Assembly: GCF_002093115.1 (NCBI RefSeq)
Contig: NZ_NAAD01000010.1
Span: 62,001 to 126,000, forward strand
DNA length: 64,000 nt
Direction: 5' to 3'
Source: Geothermobacter hydrogeniphilus
Lineage (GTDB): Bacteria > Desulfobacterota > Desulfuromonadia > Desulfuromonadales > Geothermobacteraceae
Positions 52,782 through 61,538 of this stretch are shown piece after piece. A program made the position numbers and the translations under genes. Each line of letters starts with the position of its first letter. Position 1 is the stretch's first letter. Under the pieces are notes generated by a model. That model did no database searches, was not told the DNA's origin, and saw only the letters and a program-made list of their open reading frames with translations.

Positions 52782-53306
52782 ATGAGTGATTATCCCGACT
52801 CAGTGAGCGAACTCTGCACCGAACTGCGACAGCAACTGGCTGAGCAGGATGATCTCGACAGCCGCAGCGCGGTTGCCGTGGCCGCCCTCAGCCGACAGCT
52901 GCGGGTCGCTGAAGATGAAGTCGCCCTGTTCCTGCTCGATGAGCGCAAAACGGTACTGCACTTTCTCTGGCCGAAACGGTTCCGCCAGATCGGCTTTATC
53001 CCCTACTCCTCCCTCGACTCCCTGGCGGCGCGCACTGCCCGTGAGGGCCGTGTCTTCCTCAACAACACTTTCGCTTCGGTCCACCACGCTTCCTTCTTTG
53101 AAAAGATCCGCCTCAAGGACGGCATTGCCGACCGTCCCAAGCCGATTCAGAAAATCATCAGCGTGCCGATGGTGGTTGCCGGCGAGGTGCGCGGCGTCAT
53201 CCAGATTTCACGTAAAGGGGAAGAAGGGGACGAACTCGCCGATTTCGACGATCAGGCGGCGAATGCCCTGGTGGAACTGGCTTCGGTAATCGGCGAAGCA
53301 CTCTGA
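52782..53306 (+). CDS. GAF domain protein
   Basis: Cytoplasmic protein of 174 residues made of a single GAF domain: SAVAVAALSRQLRVAEDEVALFLLDERKTVLHFLWPKRFRQIGFIPYSSLDSLAARTAREGRVFLNNTFASVHHASFFEKIRL, then IISVPMVVAGEVRGVIQISRKG near the end. GAF domains bind small ligands, but no ligand-specific residues are recognised and no output domain is attached, so it may act on a separate partner. CTGGAGG precedes the ATG, 22 bp after a repeat. Confidence 0.85.
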   Translation: MSDYPDSVSELCTELRQQLAEQDDLDSRSAVAVAALSRQLRVAEDEVALFLLDERKTVLHFLWPKRFRQIGFIPYSSLDSLAARTAREGRVFLNNTFASVHHASFFEKIRLKDGIADRPKPIQKIISVPMVVAGEVRGVIQISRKGEEGDELADFDDQAANALVELASVIGEAL

Positions 53307-53328
53307 TCCGTTATTGCACGCCAGCCGT

Positions 53329-53739
53329 TCAGGTCCGCTGCCGATAGGCGCAGTAACCGGGACGGGGCCCGATGCGGGGATGGTTGCGGCAGGTCGCGGG
53401 ACGTTTTTCGTAAATGGTGCAGCGCCGTGTCCGTGGATGCAGGTAGATACAATCGGCGTTGGCCCGCCGGGTCAGACTGAAGATCCCGCGTTTGTGATTG
53501 AAGTGCTCGATCACCCCTTCCTTACGCAGCCGCCTTGCCAGCAACTTGGCAGAAGTCCCGGCATCGAAGTCATCGATCAGCCCCATTCTCACCAGGTCGG
53601 CAACATCGACCTCGACCTCCAGACGGCAACAGCCGGCACTGCAGCTGTCACACAAGCGACCATAATATCTGATCCAGGTATCCGGGGTCTCCGGGCAGAC
53701 CGGCCTGGTGGTTTTTTTCTGGCGACGTGCTTTTTTCAT
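53329..53739 (-). CDS. YkgJ family cysteine cluster protein
   Basis: Protein of 136 residues with the metal-binding Cys pattern of the YkgJ/CxxCxxCC family: LCDSCSAGCCRLEVEVDVADL near residue 30, and later CIYLHPRTRRCTIYEKRPATCRNHPRIG. The family is thought to bind zinc or an iron-sulfur cluster; its reaction is unknown. The ATG at 53739 lacks a strong ribosome binding site and a basic stretch (MKKARRQKKTTR) begins the protein. Convergent with the GAF gene. Confidence 0.85.
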   Translation of the reverse strand: MKKARRQKKTTRPVCPETPDTWIRYYGRLCDSCSAGCCRLEVEVDVADLVRMGLIDDFDAGTSAKLLARRLRKEGVIEHFNHKRGIFSLTRRANADCIYLHPRTRRCTIYEKRPATCRNHPRIGPRPGYCAYRQRT

Positions 53740-53807
53740 CGAGGAGAAAAGAGGACCTGAAGCAGTGAGAGACAAGCCAGGCGGAGGCCGCGCAACGGTT
53801 GCGGACA

Positions 53808-53846
53808 GTAGCAGAAAAAAAGTCCCGCTGCAAGGGCGGGACTTTA
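53808..53846 (-). terminator. Intrinsic terminator for the gene at 54060
   Basis: Read on the minus strand, AAAGTCCCGC pairs with GCGGGACTTT around a short loop, followed by a T run. It is separated from the stop codon of the gene at 54060 by the 177-bp repeat. Confidence 0.85.
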
Positions 53847-53847
53847 A

Positions 53848-54024
53848 CCCAAATCCACCGGCTGTTTTGCGGAACGAGGGTGACGAGACGGATGAAGATG
53901 CGCGGCGCCGCGCCGTTTCGGGCGCAGACGCAGCCGCGCTACGTCGAGCACCGAAGCGGTGACGGCAATAAAGCAGATTCACCCGTAACGACAGCCGAAT
54001 CCCGAAATTGCTGGTGGATTTGGG
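53848..54024. repeat. Core-hairpin repeat, second 177-bp copy with 5-bp flanking duplication
   Basis: Same length and ends as the copy at 12351 (CCCAAATCCACCGG and CTGGTGGATTTGGG). Flanked directly by TTTAA on both sides. Internal sequence is about 85-90% alike by eye. It lies between a gene and its terminator. Confidence 0.88.
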
Positions 54025-54059
54025 TTTAAACCTGATTCAGGTTTGAAGTAAAAATATTT

Positions 54060-54596
54060 TCAGGAAGCTCCCTCTTCTCCGGGGGAGATCGTTCCGGCAT
54101 CCGGCCTCGCCACCAGGCTCAGGGTGGCAAATCGCGTGTTGACCGATGATCCGATCAGAACCACCCACATCCCCGGAAATCGCCATTTCTGCACTCGGTT
54201 GCTGATCTGCCCGCCATTGGGGGGCTGCAGCAGGACTGACTCATCAGCCCCCTTGCCCAATACCGGTCTGAGTCGCGAGACCAGATCCTCCACCAGGGCC
54301 GGAGAAAATTTGCCGACTACCTTGTAGATCCGATCGTCGACAAAACAGACCTGGAGCCCGACTTCAATATCATCGACCCAGAGATGGTCAATAATGCCGC
54401 AGAATTCCCCGGGCCGTTGCGGATTGTCTTCAATCCGCGCAAAGGGCCTGACCGCGCTCGCCTCATCGAAACTCATGCCGATCCGGTAACCGAACAGCGC
54501 CAGATTGAACTGCGCCAGCTCCTCGGCCGGGGCGTACTTCGGCAGCAGCATCAGCACCAGGCCCGCAACCAGCAGGCCGCAAAATTTTCTTTTCAT
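54060..54596 (-). CDS. Hypothetical secreted protein
   Basis: Protein of 178 residues with a signal peptide (KFCGLLVAGLVLMLLPKYAPAEE). The mature part reads LAQFNLALFGYRIGMSFDEASAVRPFARIE...CGIIDHLWVDDIEVGLQVCFVDDRIYKVVGKFSPALVEDLVSRLRPVLGKG, which resembles small periplasmic proteins that measure a structural relation between paired beta strands, but I do not recognise a named family. The ATG at 54596 follows GGAGGGGGA. It is 44 bp downstream of the permease gene and likely shares its transcript. Confidence 0.7.
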   Translation of the reverse strand: MKRKFCGLLVAGLVLMLLPKYAPAEELAQFNLALFGYRIGMSFDEASAVRPFARIEDNPQRPGEFCGIIDHLWVDDIEVGLQVCFVDDRIYKVVGKFSPALVEDLVSRLRPVLGKGADESVLLQPPNGGQISNRVQKWRFPGMWVVLIGSSVNTRFATLSLVARPDAGTISPGEEGAS

Positions 54597-54640
54597 TCCC
54601 CCTCCGAATATGGCTGGCAACAATCTTTTTCCGAACGGAA

Positions 54641-55765
54641 TCAACCCGGCAGTTCGCCGTCCTGGCTGGCCAATGGCAGGGCAAACGTCCGGCGGTAGTA
54701 ACGGATTTCGATGATGATGATCTTGATGATGCTGGCAACCGGAACCCCGATAATCATGCCGAGGACTCCATAGAGCTTGCCCCCCATGATGATGGCGATA
54801 ATCACCCATAACGGATGCAGGTTGGAAACATGGGAGATGAGAATCGGGATGAGAATAAAGTTGTCGAGGATGATCTGCCCGATCAGCAGATAGGTCGCCA
54901 GGATCCACCAGAACTGCCCCCCCATGCCGAGGTCGACCAGCGCGATCAGGATCCCCGGGATCATGCCGACAATCGGCCCCAGGTAGGGAACCAGGTTGGT
55001 CACACCGGCGAACAGCCCCAACAGGGGAGCGTAGCGGATATCGGTGAAGGAGAGGCCGAACCCGACCACGATTCCGACAATGACCGCTTCGAGAATGCGG
55101 CCACGGACAAAATGGCTCAGCTGGCGACTGATCAGATAGGACAGGTCGTGGGCCATTTCATAATAACGATTGGGCGCCAGACTGACCGAAAAACGGATGA
55201 TCTTCTGCCCGTCACGCAGGAAAAAGAAGGTGAACAGGGGCACCAGCAGCATCAGGCTGCCGAGCCGGAGCGCCGAACCGGTGGTGTGCGACAGTATTTC
55301 ATTGAACAGGTGTTCAGCCAGAACCCGGCCGCGCCCCGGCAGGTCGAGCCCGGACACGAAGGGGAAATATTCGTTGAGACGCACCTCAAACTGGTTGAGC
55401 AATTCGATTCCGCGAGCCAGATAACGCGGCAGATCGGTCCGCAGTGAACCCCACATCGCCAGCCAATGCGGACTCAGCCAGCGTCCGGCGAGATAGACCA
55501 GGATCGCGGTCAGCAGGGAAACCAGGAAGATGCTGGCGGTCCGGTTGAACGGCCCGCGTTCAAAACGGCGCACCAGCGGTTCGAGCAGAAACGCCAGCAC
55601 CAGCGACAACAACACCGGCAGAACAATGCCGGTGGTTGCGACATGCAGCAGTTCGGTAATCCGGGAAGCGGACGTGAACAGGGCCAGTCCGCTGGCGATG
55701 CCTGCCGTCAGGACAAGATAAATCAACAGCAGCTGGGTACGGGTCAGTGACAGTTGTTCCGGCAT
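54641..55765 (-). CDS. AI-2E family transporter (PerM-like permease)
   Basis: Integral membrane protein of 374 residues with about eight helices. The family pattern is visible: VLPVLLSLVLAFLLEPLVRRFER at the N-terminus, the long extramembrane segment around residues 100-160, LVPLFTFFFLRDG, then ILEAVIVGIVVGFGLSFTDIRYAPLLGLFAGVTNLVPYLGPIVGMIPGILIALVDLG and the C-terminal GVLGMIIGVPVASIIKIIIIEI. Members export autoinducer-2 or act as Na+/H+ antiporters; the substrate here is unknown. The next gene downstream lies 44 bp away, and the upstream gene's stop is 7 bp before its ATG. Confidence 0.88.
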   Translation of the reverse strand: MPEQLSLTRTQLLLIYLVLTAGIASGLALFTSASRITELLHVATTGIVLPVLLSLVLAFLLEPLVRRFERGPFNRTASIFLVSLLTAILVYLAGRWLSPHWLAMWGSLRTDLPRYLARGIELLNQFEVRLNEYFPFVSGLDLPGRGRVLAEHLFNEILSHTTGSALRLGSLMLLVPLFTFFFLRDGQKIIRFSVSLAPNRYYEMAHDLSYLISRQLSHFVRGRILEAVIVGIVVGFGLSFTDIRYAPLLGLFAGVTNLVPYLGPIVGMIPGILIALVDLGMGGQFWWILATYLLIGQIILDNFILIPILISHVSNLHPLWVIIAIIMGGKLYGVLGMIIGVPVASIIKIIIIEIRYYRRTFALPLASQDGELPG

Positions 55766-55772
55766 GGCGGCC

Positions 55773-56309
55773 TCATTCCTCTTCCGTCGGAGCGGTCGAT
55801 CCGACCTGCTGCAACCGCATCAACTCCTGACCTGCGGCGTGCAGCCGCTCACTCATGACCCGGGTCAGGCCGAGCAGAAGCTTGTTGGCCATGGCCGGAT
55901 TCTTCTGCACGGTTTCAAGCAGGTCGGCCCGAAAAAGACCCACCAGCTGCGCCTTCTCCAGTGTCCGGGCCGAAGCCACCCGCATCGCCGGCGACGCGAG
56001 GGTCGTCTCACCGAAGAAATCCCCCGAGGCAAGGACGGCCAGTTCAATCTCCCGGCCCTGATTGCTGCGGGAAGAAATCCGTACCCGGCCGGTCCGCACA
56101 ATGTAGAGTCCCGAACCCGGATCTCCCTCGCTGAAGACCGTCTCACCGGCGTCATATTCACGCACATGGACCAACGCTTCGAGACGCTCGAGTTCACGCT
56201 CGGTCATGTCGCTGAACAGCGGCAGGGTACCGAGAAAATAGGCCAGTGATTCTTCTTCGGGTTTCTGGCGAAAAATATTGCTCCAAAGCGGACTCACAAA
56301 TCCCTCCAT
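55773..56309 (-). CDS. Cyclic nucleotide-binding domain protein
   Basis: Cytoplasmic protein of 178 residues centred on a CAP_ED/cNMP-binding domain: LFSDMTERELERLEALVHVREYDAGETVFSEGDPGSGLYIVRTGRVRISSRS, then LAVLASGDFFGETTLASPAMRVASARTLEKAQLVGLFRADL. The phosphate-binding cassette FFGETTLASPAMRVASA keeps the Glu and Arg that hold cyclic nucleotides. There is no DNA-binding domain, so it may act on the co-transcribed permease gene's product. The ATG at 56309 has a weak ribosome binding site; a start a few codons away is possible. Confidence 0.85.
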   Translation of the reverse strand: MEGFVSPLWSNIFRQKPEEESLAYFLGTLPLFSDMTERELERLEALVHVREYDAGETVFSEGDPGSGLYIVRTGRVRISSRSNQGREIELAVLASGDFFGETTLASPAMRVASARTLEKAQLVGLFRADLLETVQKNPAMANKLLLGLTRVMSERLHAAGQELMRLQQVGSTAPTEEE

Positions 56310-56438
56310 ATCAATAACAACAACCTGGGGACTATAACAGGACTCCGACCGGGGAGCACTGCAAAATCTCCGTTTCACATCCCCAGGGACCGCAGGGAAA
56401 TGCCGGGCAAGTGAGTACAGAGTTGATTCAGGGCATCA

Positions 56439-57299
56439 TCAGGGAGCCAGCAGTTTGCGTATGTCCCTGGGGAAATCGACATTGACCCGGTAATCAACAA
56501 AATCGACCTTGACGACCTCTTTTCTGCCATCATGGAGAACAATCCGCTCCTGGCTTGCCGGCAGCCAGATATCGTCCACCAGTTCAAACCTGGTGGCAAA
56601 ACGCGTGTCGACCCGACCGTCCAGCGAAGTCAGCATGAACTCTTCCGGCAGCTGCCCGGCGGGCACTTCACGATAACGAACCTCCAGGGTCAACACCTGA
56701 CCGTCAACCTGGGTCAATTCAAGACGGGTTAAGATTTCCTGTTCGGGATTGACGTCGATCACCAGGCGGGTAACCTGCCGCTGGGGCAACCCCAGTCCAT
56801 CGGCAAAAAACGCTCCCTTGAGGTCAACCGGGGTCTTGAACTTAAGGGTCGTGGTCTGCAGTTTGACGCCGGCAAGGTCATTGTCGGCAACCTTGACCTC
56901 GGCCCGGGCGGCGAAAGCGGCCCGGTCTGCGGAACGACCGGCCGGCAGCAGAAAACTGTAGAGTTCCAGGGCGAAATCACGGGAAAAGCGCTGAACCATC
57001 TCCTGCATGTAGGGGAACACATTCGGCCCCTCGGCCCGAAAAAGGCTTTTACCGGTATTGCGCTGCCAGTACTTGCGAACCACCGGGGATTCGGGACGGG
57101 GGGCGTCAACCGGCAGGTTGGCGGTCATACGCTCAATCATCCGGGCGATCTGATCAGTCTGAATGGTCACCTGGTAGTTTTCCAGGGCCGGCTGTTTTTT
57201 GGCATACGCCCGTGCGACCATTTCAACCGACTGCAGTTCATCAGCCAGGGCGGGCAGGGCGAGCAGCAACAAAACAGGCAACAGCAGCAGGCTTTTCAC
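56439..57299 (-). CDS. Secreted protein with LolA/outer-membrane lipoprotein-sorting-like fold (tentative)
   Basis: Protein of 286 residues starting at GTG behind GAGGAGG, with a clear signal peptide (KSLLLLPVLLLLALPALADE). The mature part has long alternating beta strands (RVTRLVIDVNPEQEILTRLELTQVDGQVLTLEVRYREVPAGQLPEEFMLTSLDGRVDTRFATRFELVDDIWLPASQERIVLHDGRKEVVKVDFVDYRVN), as in LolA-like or related periplasmic barrels. The identification rests on overall pattern only. It is transcribed alone, 129 bp from the next minus-strand gene. Confidence 0.65.
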   Translation of the reverse strand: MKSLLLLPVLLLLALPALADELQSVEMVARAYAKKQPALENYQVTIQTDQIARMIERMTANLPVDAPRPESPVVRKYWQRNTGKSLFRAEGPNVFPYMQEMVQRFSRDFALELYSFLLPAGRSADRAAFAARAEVKVADNDLAGVKLQTTTLKFKTPVDLKGAFFADGLGLPQRQVTRLVIDVNPEQEILTRLELTQVDGQVLTLEVRYREVPAGQLPEEFMLTSLDGRVDTRFATRFELVDDIWLPASQERIVLHDGRKEVVKVDFVDYRVNVDFPRDIRKLLAP

Positions 57300-57502
57300 C
57301 CGGGACCTCCTCAGACAGAAGAAAAACGACAACCCGCAACGGGCAGCACACAACCCTGCAGATCACATTCAACCAGACTTGACCATTTGTTATTATAACC
57401 GAACCAAAGCTGACAACAAGCTGAAATCACGTACCCTGGATTCTCTTGACAGCATGCACCGGCGCCGCTAACGTCGATTTGTCATCAGCCGGATCGGACC
57501 CC

Positions 57503-59356
57503 ATGCCAGAAACATCTCCCTTCAGTTTTGACGCCCGGACATTCCCGACCACGCCGGGTGTCTACCTGATGAAAAAAAACAATGGCGAAGTTCTCTACGT
57601 CGGCAAGGCGGTCAACCTGCGCAACCGCCTGCGCAGCTACTTCTCAGCCACCGGCGACGGGCGGGCGCACATCCGTTTTCTGCTGACCCGCGTCCAGGAC
57701 ATCGAGGTGATTGTCACCGACACCGACAAGGAAGCCCTGATCCTGGAAAATACCCTGATCAAGAAATACCGGCCGCGCTACAACATCAACCTGCGTGATG
57801 ACAAGACCTATGTCTCACTGCGCATCGACCCGCGCGAAGAATTCCCGGGGCTGCAGATCACCCGCAAAGTTAAAAAAGACGGCGCCCGTTATTTCGGTCC
57901 CTATGCCTCTTCGTCCGCCGTACGTCAAACTCTGAAAGAAATCTACCGTATCTTCCCTCTGCGGCACTACCCCCTGCAGCGCTGTCGGAAACGCGGCCGT
58001 CCCTGCCTGTTCCACCAGATCGGCCAGTGTTCGGCGCCCTGCCACGGGCTGATCGACAGGGATGCCTATCAGCGTCTGGTCGACGGCGTCATCGCCCTGC
58101 TGAGCGGCCGCGAGACAGAGGTTGTGGCCGAACTGAAACAACGCATGCAGGCTGCGAGTGCAGCGCTGCGTTTCGAAGAAGCAGCCCGCTTGCGGGATCA
58201 GATCAGGGCTATCGAGGCGACCGTGGAGAAACAGAAAGTGGTGTCCGCCACCGATCGTGACCAGGATGTTTTCGGTCTGCATCGCGATGGCGGTGAAGTG
58301 GAGATCAGCATCCTCTTCATCCGCGGGGGGAAACTGATCGGACGCCGCAACTACAACCTGGAATGGCGCCTTGACGAAAATGAACTGCTGGCATCGTTTC
58401 TACAGGAATTCTACCACCGGGACCTGCTGGTCCCCGACCAGATTCTCCTTCCTTTTCTCCCCGACGCGCACCGGACCATCGCCGAATGGCTGCGGGAGAA
58501 ACGCGGCAGGAGGGTCGAACTGCTGGCACCGCAACGCGGCGGCGGCCGCGACCTGGTGCTGATGGCCAACCGCAACGCGGAGGAAAATCGCCGAGAGAGA
58601 AGCCGGCAGCATGAAAACAGACTCCGGTTGCTGGAAACCCTGCAACAACGGCTGCAACTGCGACGCCTGCCGCGCCGCATCGAATGTTTCGACATCTCCA
58701 ACTTCCAGGGCCGGCAGTCAGTCGGCAGCATGGCGGTGATTATCGACGCTGAACCGGCCCCGCAACAGTACCGCCGTTTTCGCATCCGCACCGTCACCGG
58801 CAGTGATGATTTTGCCTCTCTCGCCGAAGTTCTGCAACGGCGGCTGAGCCGGGGCCTCGAGGATGATGATCTGCCCGACTGTCTGTTGATCGATGGGGGT
58901 AAAGGGCAACTGGGAAGGATCAGAGAGGTGGTCAGGACGCTCGGGCTGGAAGAACGGCTCGACCTGATCGGCATGGCCAAGAGCCGGGTCATGGCCAATG
59001 TCAGGGGCAATGCGGTGGAACGAAGTGAAGAGCGTTTTTTTCGGCCCGGCCGGAAAAATCCGGTTATCCTGCGTCAGGGGTCGGCGGAACTTTTTCTGCT
59101 GCAGCGACTGCGGGACGAAGCACATCGCTTTGCCATTGAATATCACCGCAAACTGCGCGGAAGGACAACTCTCCACTCGCAACTGGAAGAAATCCCCGGA
59201 ATCGGCCCGGCACGCCGCAAACTGCTGCTGAAGCACTTCGGCAGCCTGAAAAAAATCCGCTCTGCCGGACTGGCTGAACTGGAAGCGGTCCCCGGTCTGC
59301 CGAAAGAACTGGCGGCACGCGTCCTCAGGGCTCTGGAAACCACCCCGAAACCTTGA
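57503..59356 (+). CDS. uvrC: Excinuclease ABC subunit C
   Basis: DNA repair nuclease of 617 residues that makes both incisions in nucleotide excision repair. The N-terminal GIY-YIG domain (TPGVYLMKKNNGEVLYVGKAVNLRNRLRSYF) is followed by the Cys-containing segment, a UvrB-binding UVR motif (ELKQRMQAASAALRFEEAARLRDQIRAIEA), the RNase H-like nuclease domain (IECFDISNFQGRQSVGSMAVIIDAEPAP...DCLLIDGGKGQL) and C-terminal helix-hairpin-helix repeats (IPGIGPARRKLLLKHFGSLKKIRSAGLAELEAVPGLP). Length is normal. The start is the ATG of MPETSPFSF; the ribosome binding site is weak. Its stop directly abuts the stop of the convergent gene. Confidence 0.95.
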   Translation: MPETSPFSFDARTFPTTPGVYLMKKNNGEVLYVGKAVNLRNRLRSYFSATGDGRAHIRFLLTRVQDIEVIVTDTDKEALILENTLIKKYRPRYNINLRDDKTYVSLRIDPREEFPGLQITRKVKKDGARYFGPYASSSAVRQTLKEIYRIFPLRHYPLQRCRKRGRPCLFHQIGQCSAPCHGLIDRDAYQRLVDGVIALLSGRETEVVAELKQRMQAASAALRFEEAARLRDQIRAIEATVEKQKVVSATDRDQDVFGLHRDGGEVEISILFIRGGKLIGRRNYNLEWRLDENELLASFLQEFYHRDLLVPDQILLPFLPDAHRTIAEWLREKRGRRVELLAPQRGGGRDLVLMANRNAEENRRERSRQHENRLRLLETLQQRLQLRRLPRRIECFDISNFQGRQSVGSMAVIIDAEPAPQQYRRFRIRTVTGSDDFASLAEVLQRRLSRGLEDDDLPDCLLIDGGKGQLGRIREVVRTLGLEERLDLIGMAKSRVMANVRGNAVERSEERFFRPGRKNPVILRQGSAELFLLQRLRDEAHRFAIEYHRKLRGRTTLHSQLEEIPGIGPARRKLLLKHFGSLKKIRSAGLAELEAVPGLPKELAARVLRALETTPKP

Positions 59357-60391
59357 TCAGGATGCTTTCGGGGTTGCCACCAGCGCCTGCCAACGTCCCT
59401 GAGAAGCCGGTCTCCAGCCGACAAGCTGCCCCTGGTCATTGAGACCGACAATCACGCTTCCCACACCGAGCAGCGGCTCCAGATCGTAAATTCGACCGTT
59501 CTGCCAGAGTACGCTGTGTCGACGGCCATCAGCATCATGACTCCAACCGACCACCTGGCCGCGACTGTTGATTGCCAGCGCCTGGCTGTACCGCCCACCC
59601 AGGGTTCCGAGATCCCGCATCCGGCCCTGATCCCAGAGAAAAGCATGGCGACTGCCGTCCGCCAGTCGCGACACGCCGACCACCACACCGGCAGCGTTCA
59701 TTCCTTTCACCAGGGTTTCGCCCCCGCCCAGGTCACCGAGATCGAGATGCTGACCAGTGGGCCGAAGCAGGTAGGATTTCCAGTTCGCGCCGGTTTTCAG
59801 CGCGTAAGCCAGATCGCCGTCATCGGTTATTCCTCCAACCCGGAAGCGTTTCGCCCGGGCAAGAATCCGTGCCCGGTTACCGTCAACAAGAACCAGCCGT
59901 TCATCACCGGAACCCGTGGCTACCGCGGCAAGCTGCCCGACAAGATTGGTCCTGAGAGTACGACCGAACACAAAGGGCAGAGGCAAATCACGACCGGTTG
60001 CATCGAGATACATCGGCCGGGCCCGGTGGACCGGACCATGCCAACCGAGAACCCTGCCGTCCGCGGCAATAGCGGTCGGGCGGGCGGCGCCGGCGAACTT
60101 TCGCAGCAGCGTGCCGTCCCAGACGAAAACACCCATCGGGCGTCCGGCAACATGATAGCGGCCGACAACGCGGCCATCCTGATTGATACCGAGAGCGAAC
60201 AGGTCGGATGCACTGTCGGCAAGAAGGTCCAGCCGGTAGGAACCCGTCTCAGGAAGAGCCGGGATGGCTGTCAGACGGGTGGCATTCGGAGCCGACGGCA
60301 AACCAAACAGAAACAGCAGACTGAGAACAAAGCGCCTGAGGACCGGCCCGAAAAAAGACCGGCGGTCGGATGTTACGGTGTCAGCGTTCAT
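59357..60391 (-). CDS. HAF-repeat secreted protein
   Basis: Protein of 344 residues with an N-terminal hydrophobic segment ([19 protein letters not shown]) that may be a signal peptide, followed by tandem repeats of about 45 residues of the HAF type: [14 protein letters not shown]...[90 protein letters not shown]. The family forms beta-propeller-like extracellular proteins of unknown role. GGGAGGGGG precedes the ATG. The gene end touches the uvrC stop with no spacer. Confidence 0.85.
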   Translation of the reverse strand: MNADTVTSDRRSFFGPVLRRFVLSLLFLFGLPSAPNATRLTAIPALPETGSYRLDLLADSASDLFALGINQDGRVVGRYHVAGRPMGVFVWDGTLLRKFAGAARPTAIAADGRVLGWHGPVHRARPMYLDATGRDLPLPFVFGRTLRTNLVGQLAAVATGSGDERLVLVDGNRARILARAKRFRVGGITDDGDLAYALKTGANWKSYLLRPTGQHLDLGDLGGGETLVKGMNAAGVVVGVSRLADGSRHAFLWDQGRMRDLGTLGGRYSQALAINSRGQVVGWSHDADGRRHSVLWQNGRIYDLEPLLGVGSVIVGLNDQGQLVGWRPASQGRWQALVATPKAS

Positions 60392-60485
60392 TTTCCCCCT
60401 CCCGCAGTCCCATCATCGCCGATGATGACTGCTGACAGACCGACTGTTGCCGGTCTGTTCTCTTCGACCTCCTGAACGAAAAATT

Positions 60486-61001
60486 TTAGTGGCTCATGCC
60501 GACATCATTGCCGGTCTGGAACAAGCCCGCTTTCAGCATATCATATTCGGCATCGCTGATATGCCCGGCCTCGCGCAATTTCACCAGGCGTGACAATTCA
60601 CGCAACCGCTGCGCTTCAGGGTCTTCAAGCCGGGCAGTCGACTCGACAACCGGAGCTTCCAGCACCGGCAACTGTCCACCGGCACTGCCCGGCTGCCCGA
60701 GACGCAGGGAAGCGACCCCGCCCAGAAAGCTGATTTCGACGGCCCGGTCCTGCAGTAGCGGACTGTTGAGCAGATCCTTCAGATCGCGCCGGCTGCGACG
60801 GATCCGACGCCAGACATACCAGGCGGAAAAGAGGATCAGCAACACCCCGCCGCCAACCAGCCAGGGCATGTAGCTGACCACGCCGCGAAAGAACACCACC
60901 AGCAGCGCCAGCATGATGATCACCAGGCCATGCATCAACAGGATCAGGTGGGTCAGAAAGATCCCGCTGACCAGGCCGCTACCCGCTTTATCCTTGGCCA
61001 T
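60486..61001 (-). CDS. Membrane protein with C-terminal SHOCT-like domain
   Basis: Protein of 171 residues with two membrane helices (SGIFLTHLILLMHGLVIIMLALLVVFF and MPWLVGGGVLLILFSAWYVWRRI), a linker, and a C-terminal short helical domain of the SHOCT type (RLRELSRLVKLREAGHISDAEYDMLKAGLF). SHOCT domains occur at protein ends as oligomerisation or binding modules. The function is unknown. It lies upstream of the HAF gene on the same strand with a 94-bp gap. Confidence 0.8.
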   Translation of the reverse strand: MAKDKAGSGLVSGIFLTHLILLMHGLVIIMLALLVVFFRGVVSYMPWLVGGGVLLILFSAWYVWRRIRRSRRDLKDLLNSPLLQDRAVEISFLGGVASLRLGQPGSAGGQLPVLEAPVVESTARLEDPEAQRLRELSRLVKLREAGHISDAEYDMLKAGLFQTGNDVGMSH

Positions 61002-61477
61002 GAAATCTCCTTTCAGTGGCCAAGTTTACCACAATGAAGACTGAAGAGGACACACCTGGGGGGAAATAAAAAAGGGAGCGGCAACCCGGAATCAGGCCAC
61101 CGGATCAGTCTATGACAATCGGAAAACCGGCAAAAGAAAGGGATTCGCTTGACAAAGGAGCCAAAGCTCCCGTCGGAACGGCGTCACCGGCATCCACCAC
61201 GAACGCCCTGAAAGAGCAGTCACCGACGACAACTTCGACGCCGGTACCGGCATCAAGGTTCCTGACCGGCAGACCCGGTGCGAATTCATCCCGCGAACGG
61301 GCCGGAAAAAGTTCCTGAAATTGCCCCCCCGCAGAGGGGTAACTACGAAAGTTCCGCATTCCGAACCATCTGCCGACAGCGGCAGTCCCACCTGAAAAAG
61401 GAAAAATCACAATTCAAAAAGAATAAAAAACACTTTTTTATACCCGGACGATTCACGAACTGTCAAAATCCCTTACC
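61002..61477. other. Intergenic region with one possible small reading frame
   Basis: The 476 bp upstream of the dnaJ-like promoter contain an open frame on the minus strand, 61105-61359, reading MRNFRSYPSAGGQFQELFPA at the start and ending SESLSFAGFPIVID. Its composition is protein-like but it has no clear ribosome binding site and no recognised family. It may be a small gene or a remnant. Nothing else was recognised. Confidence 0.35.
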
Positions 61478-61506
61478 TTGACGATCGTCCGGTCGATACC
61501 TATATT
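61478..61506 (+). promoter_or_regulatory. Candidate sigma-70 promoter of the DnaJ-like gene
   Basis: TTGACG and TATATT separated by exactly 17 bp, 33 bp before the ATG. No CIRCE-type inverted repeat (TTAGCACTC) is seen. Confidence 0.65.
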
Positions 61507-61538
61507 GTCTGCGAAAAAACTCTCAAGGAACGAAATCA

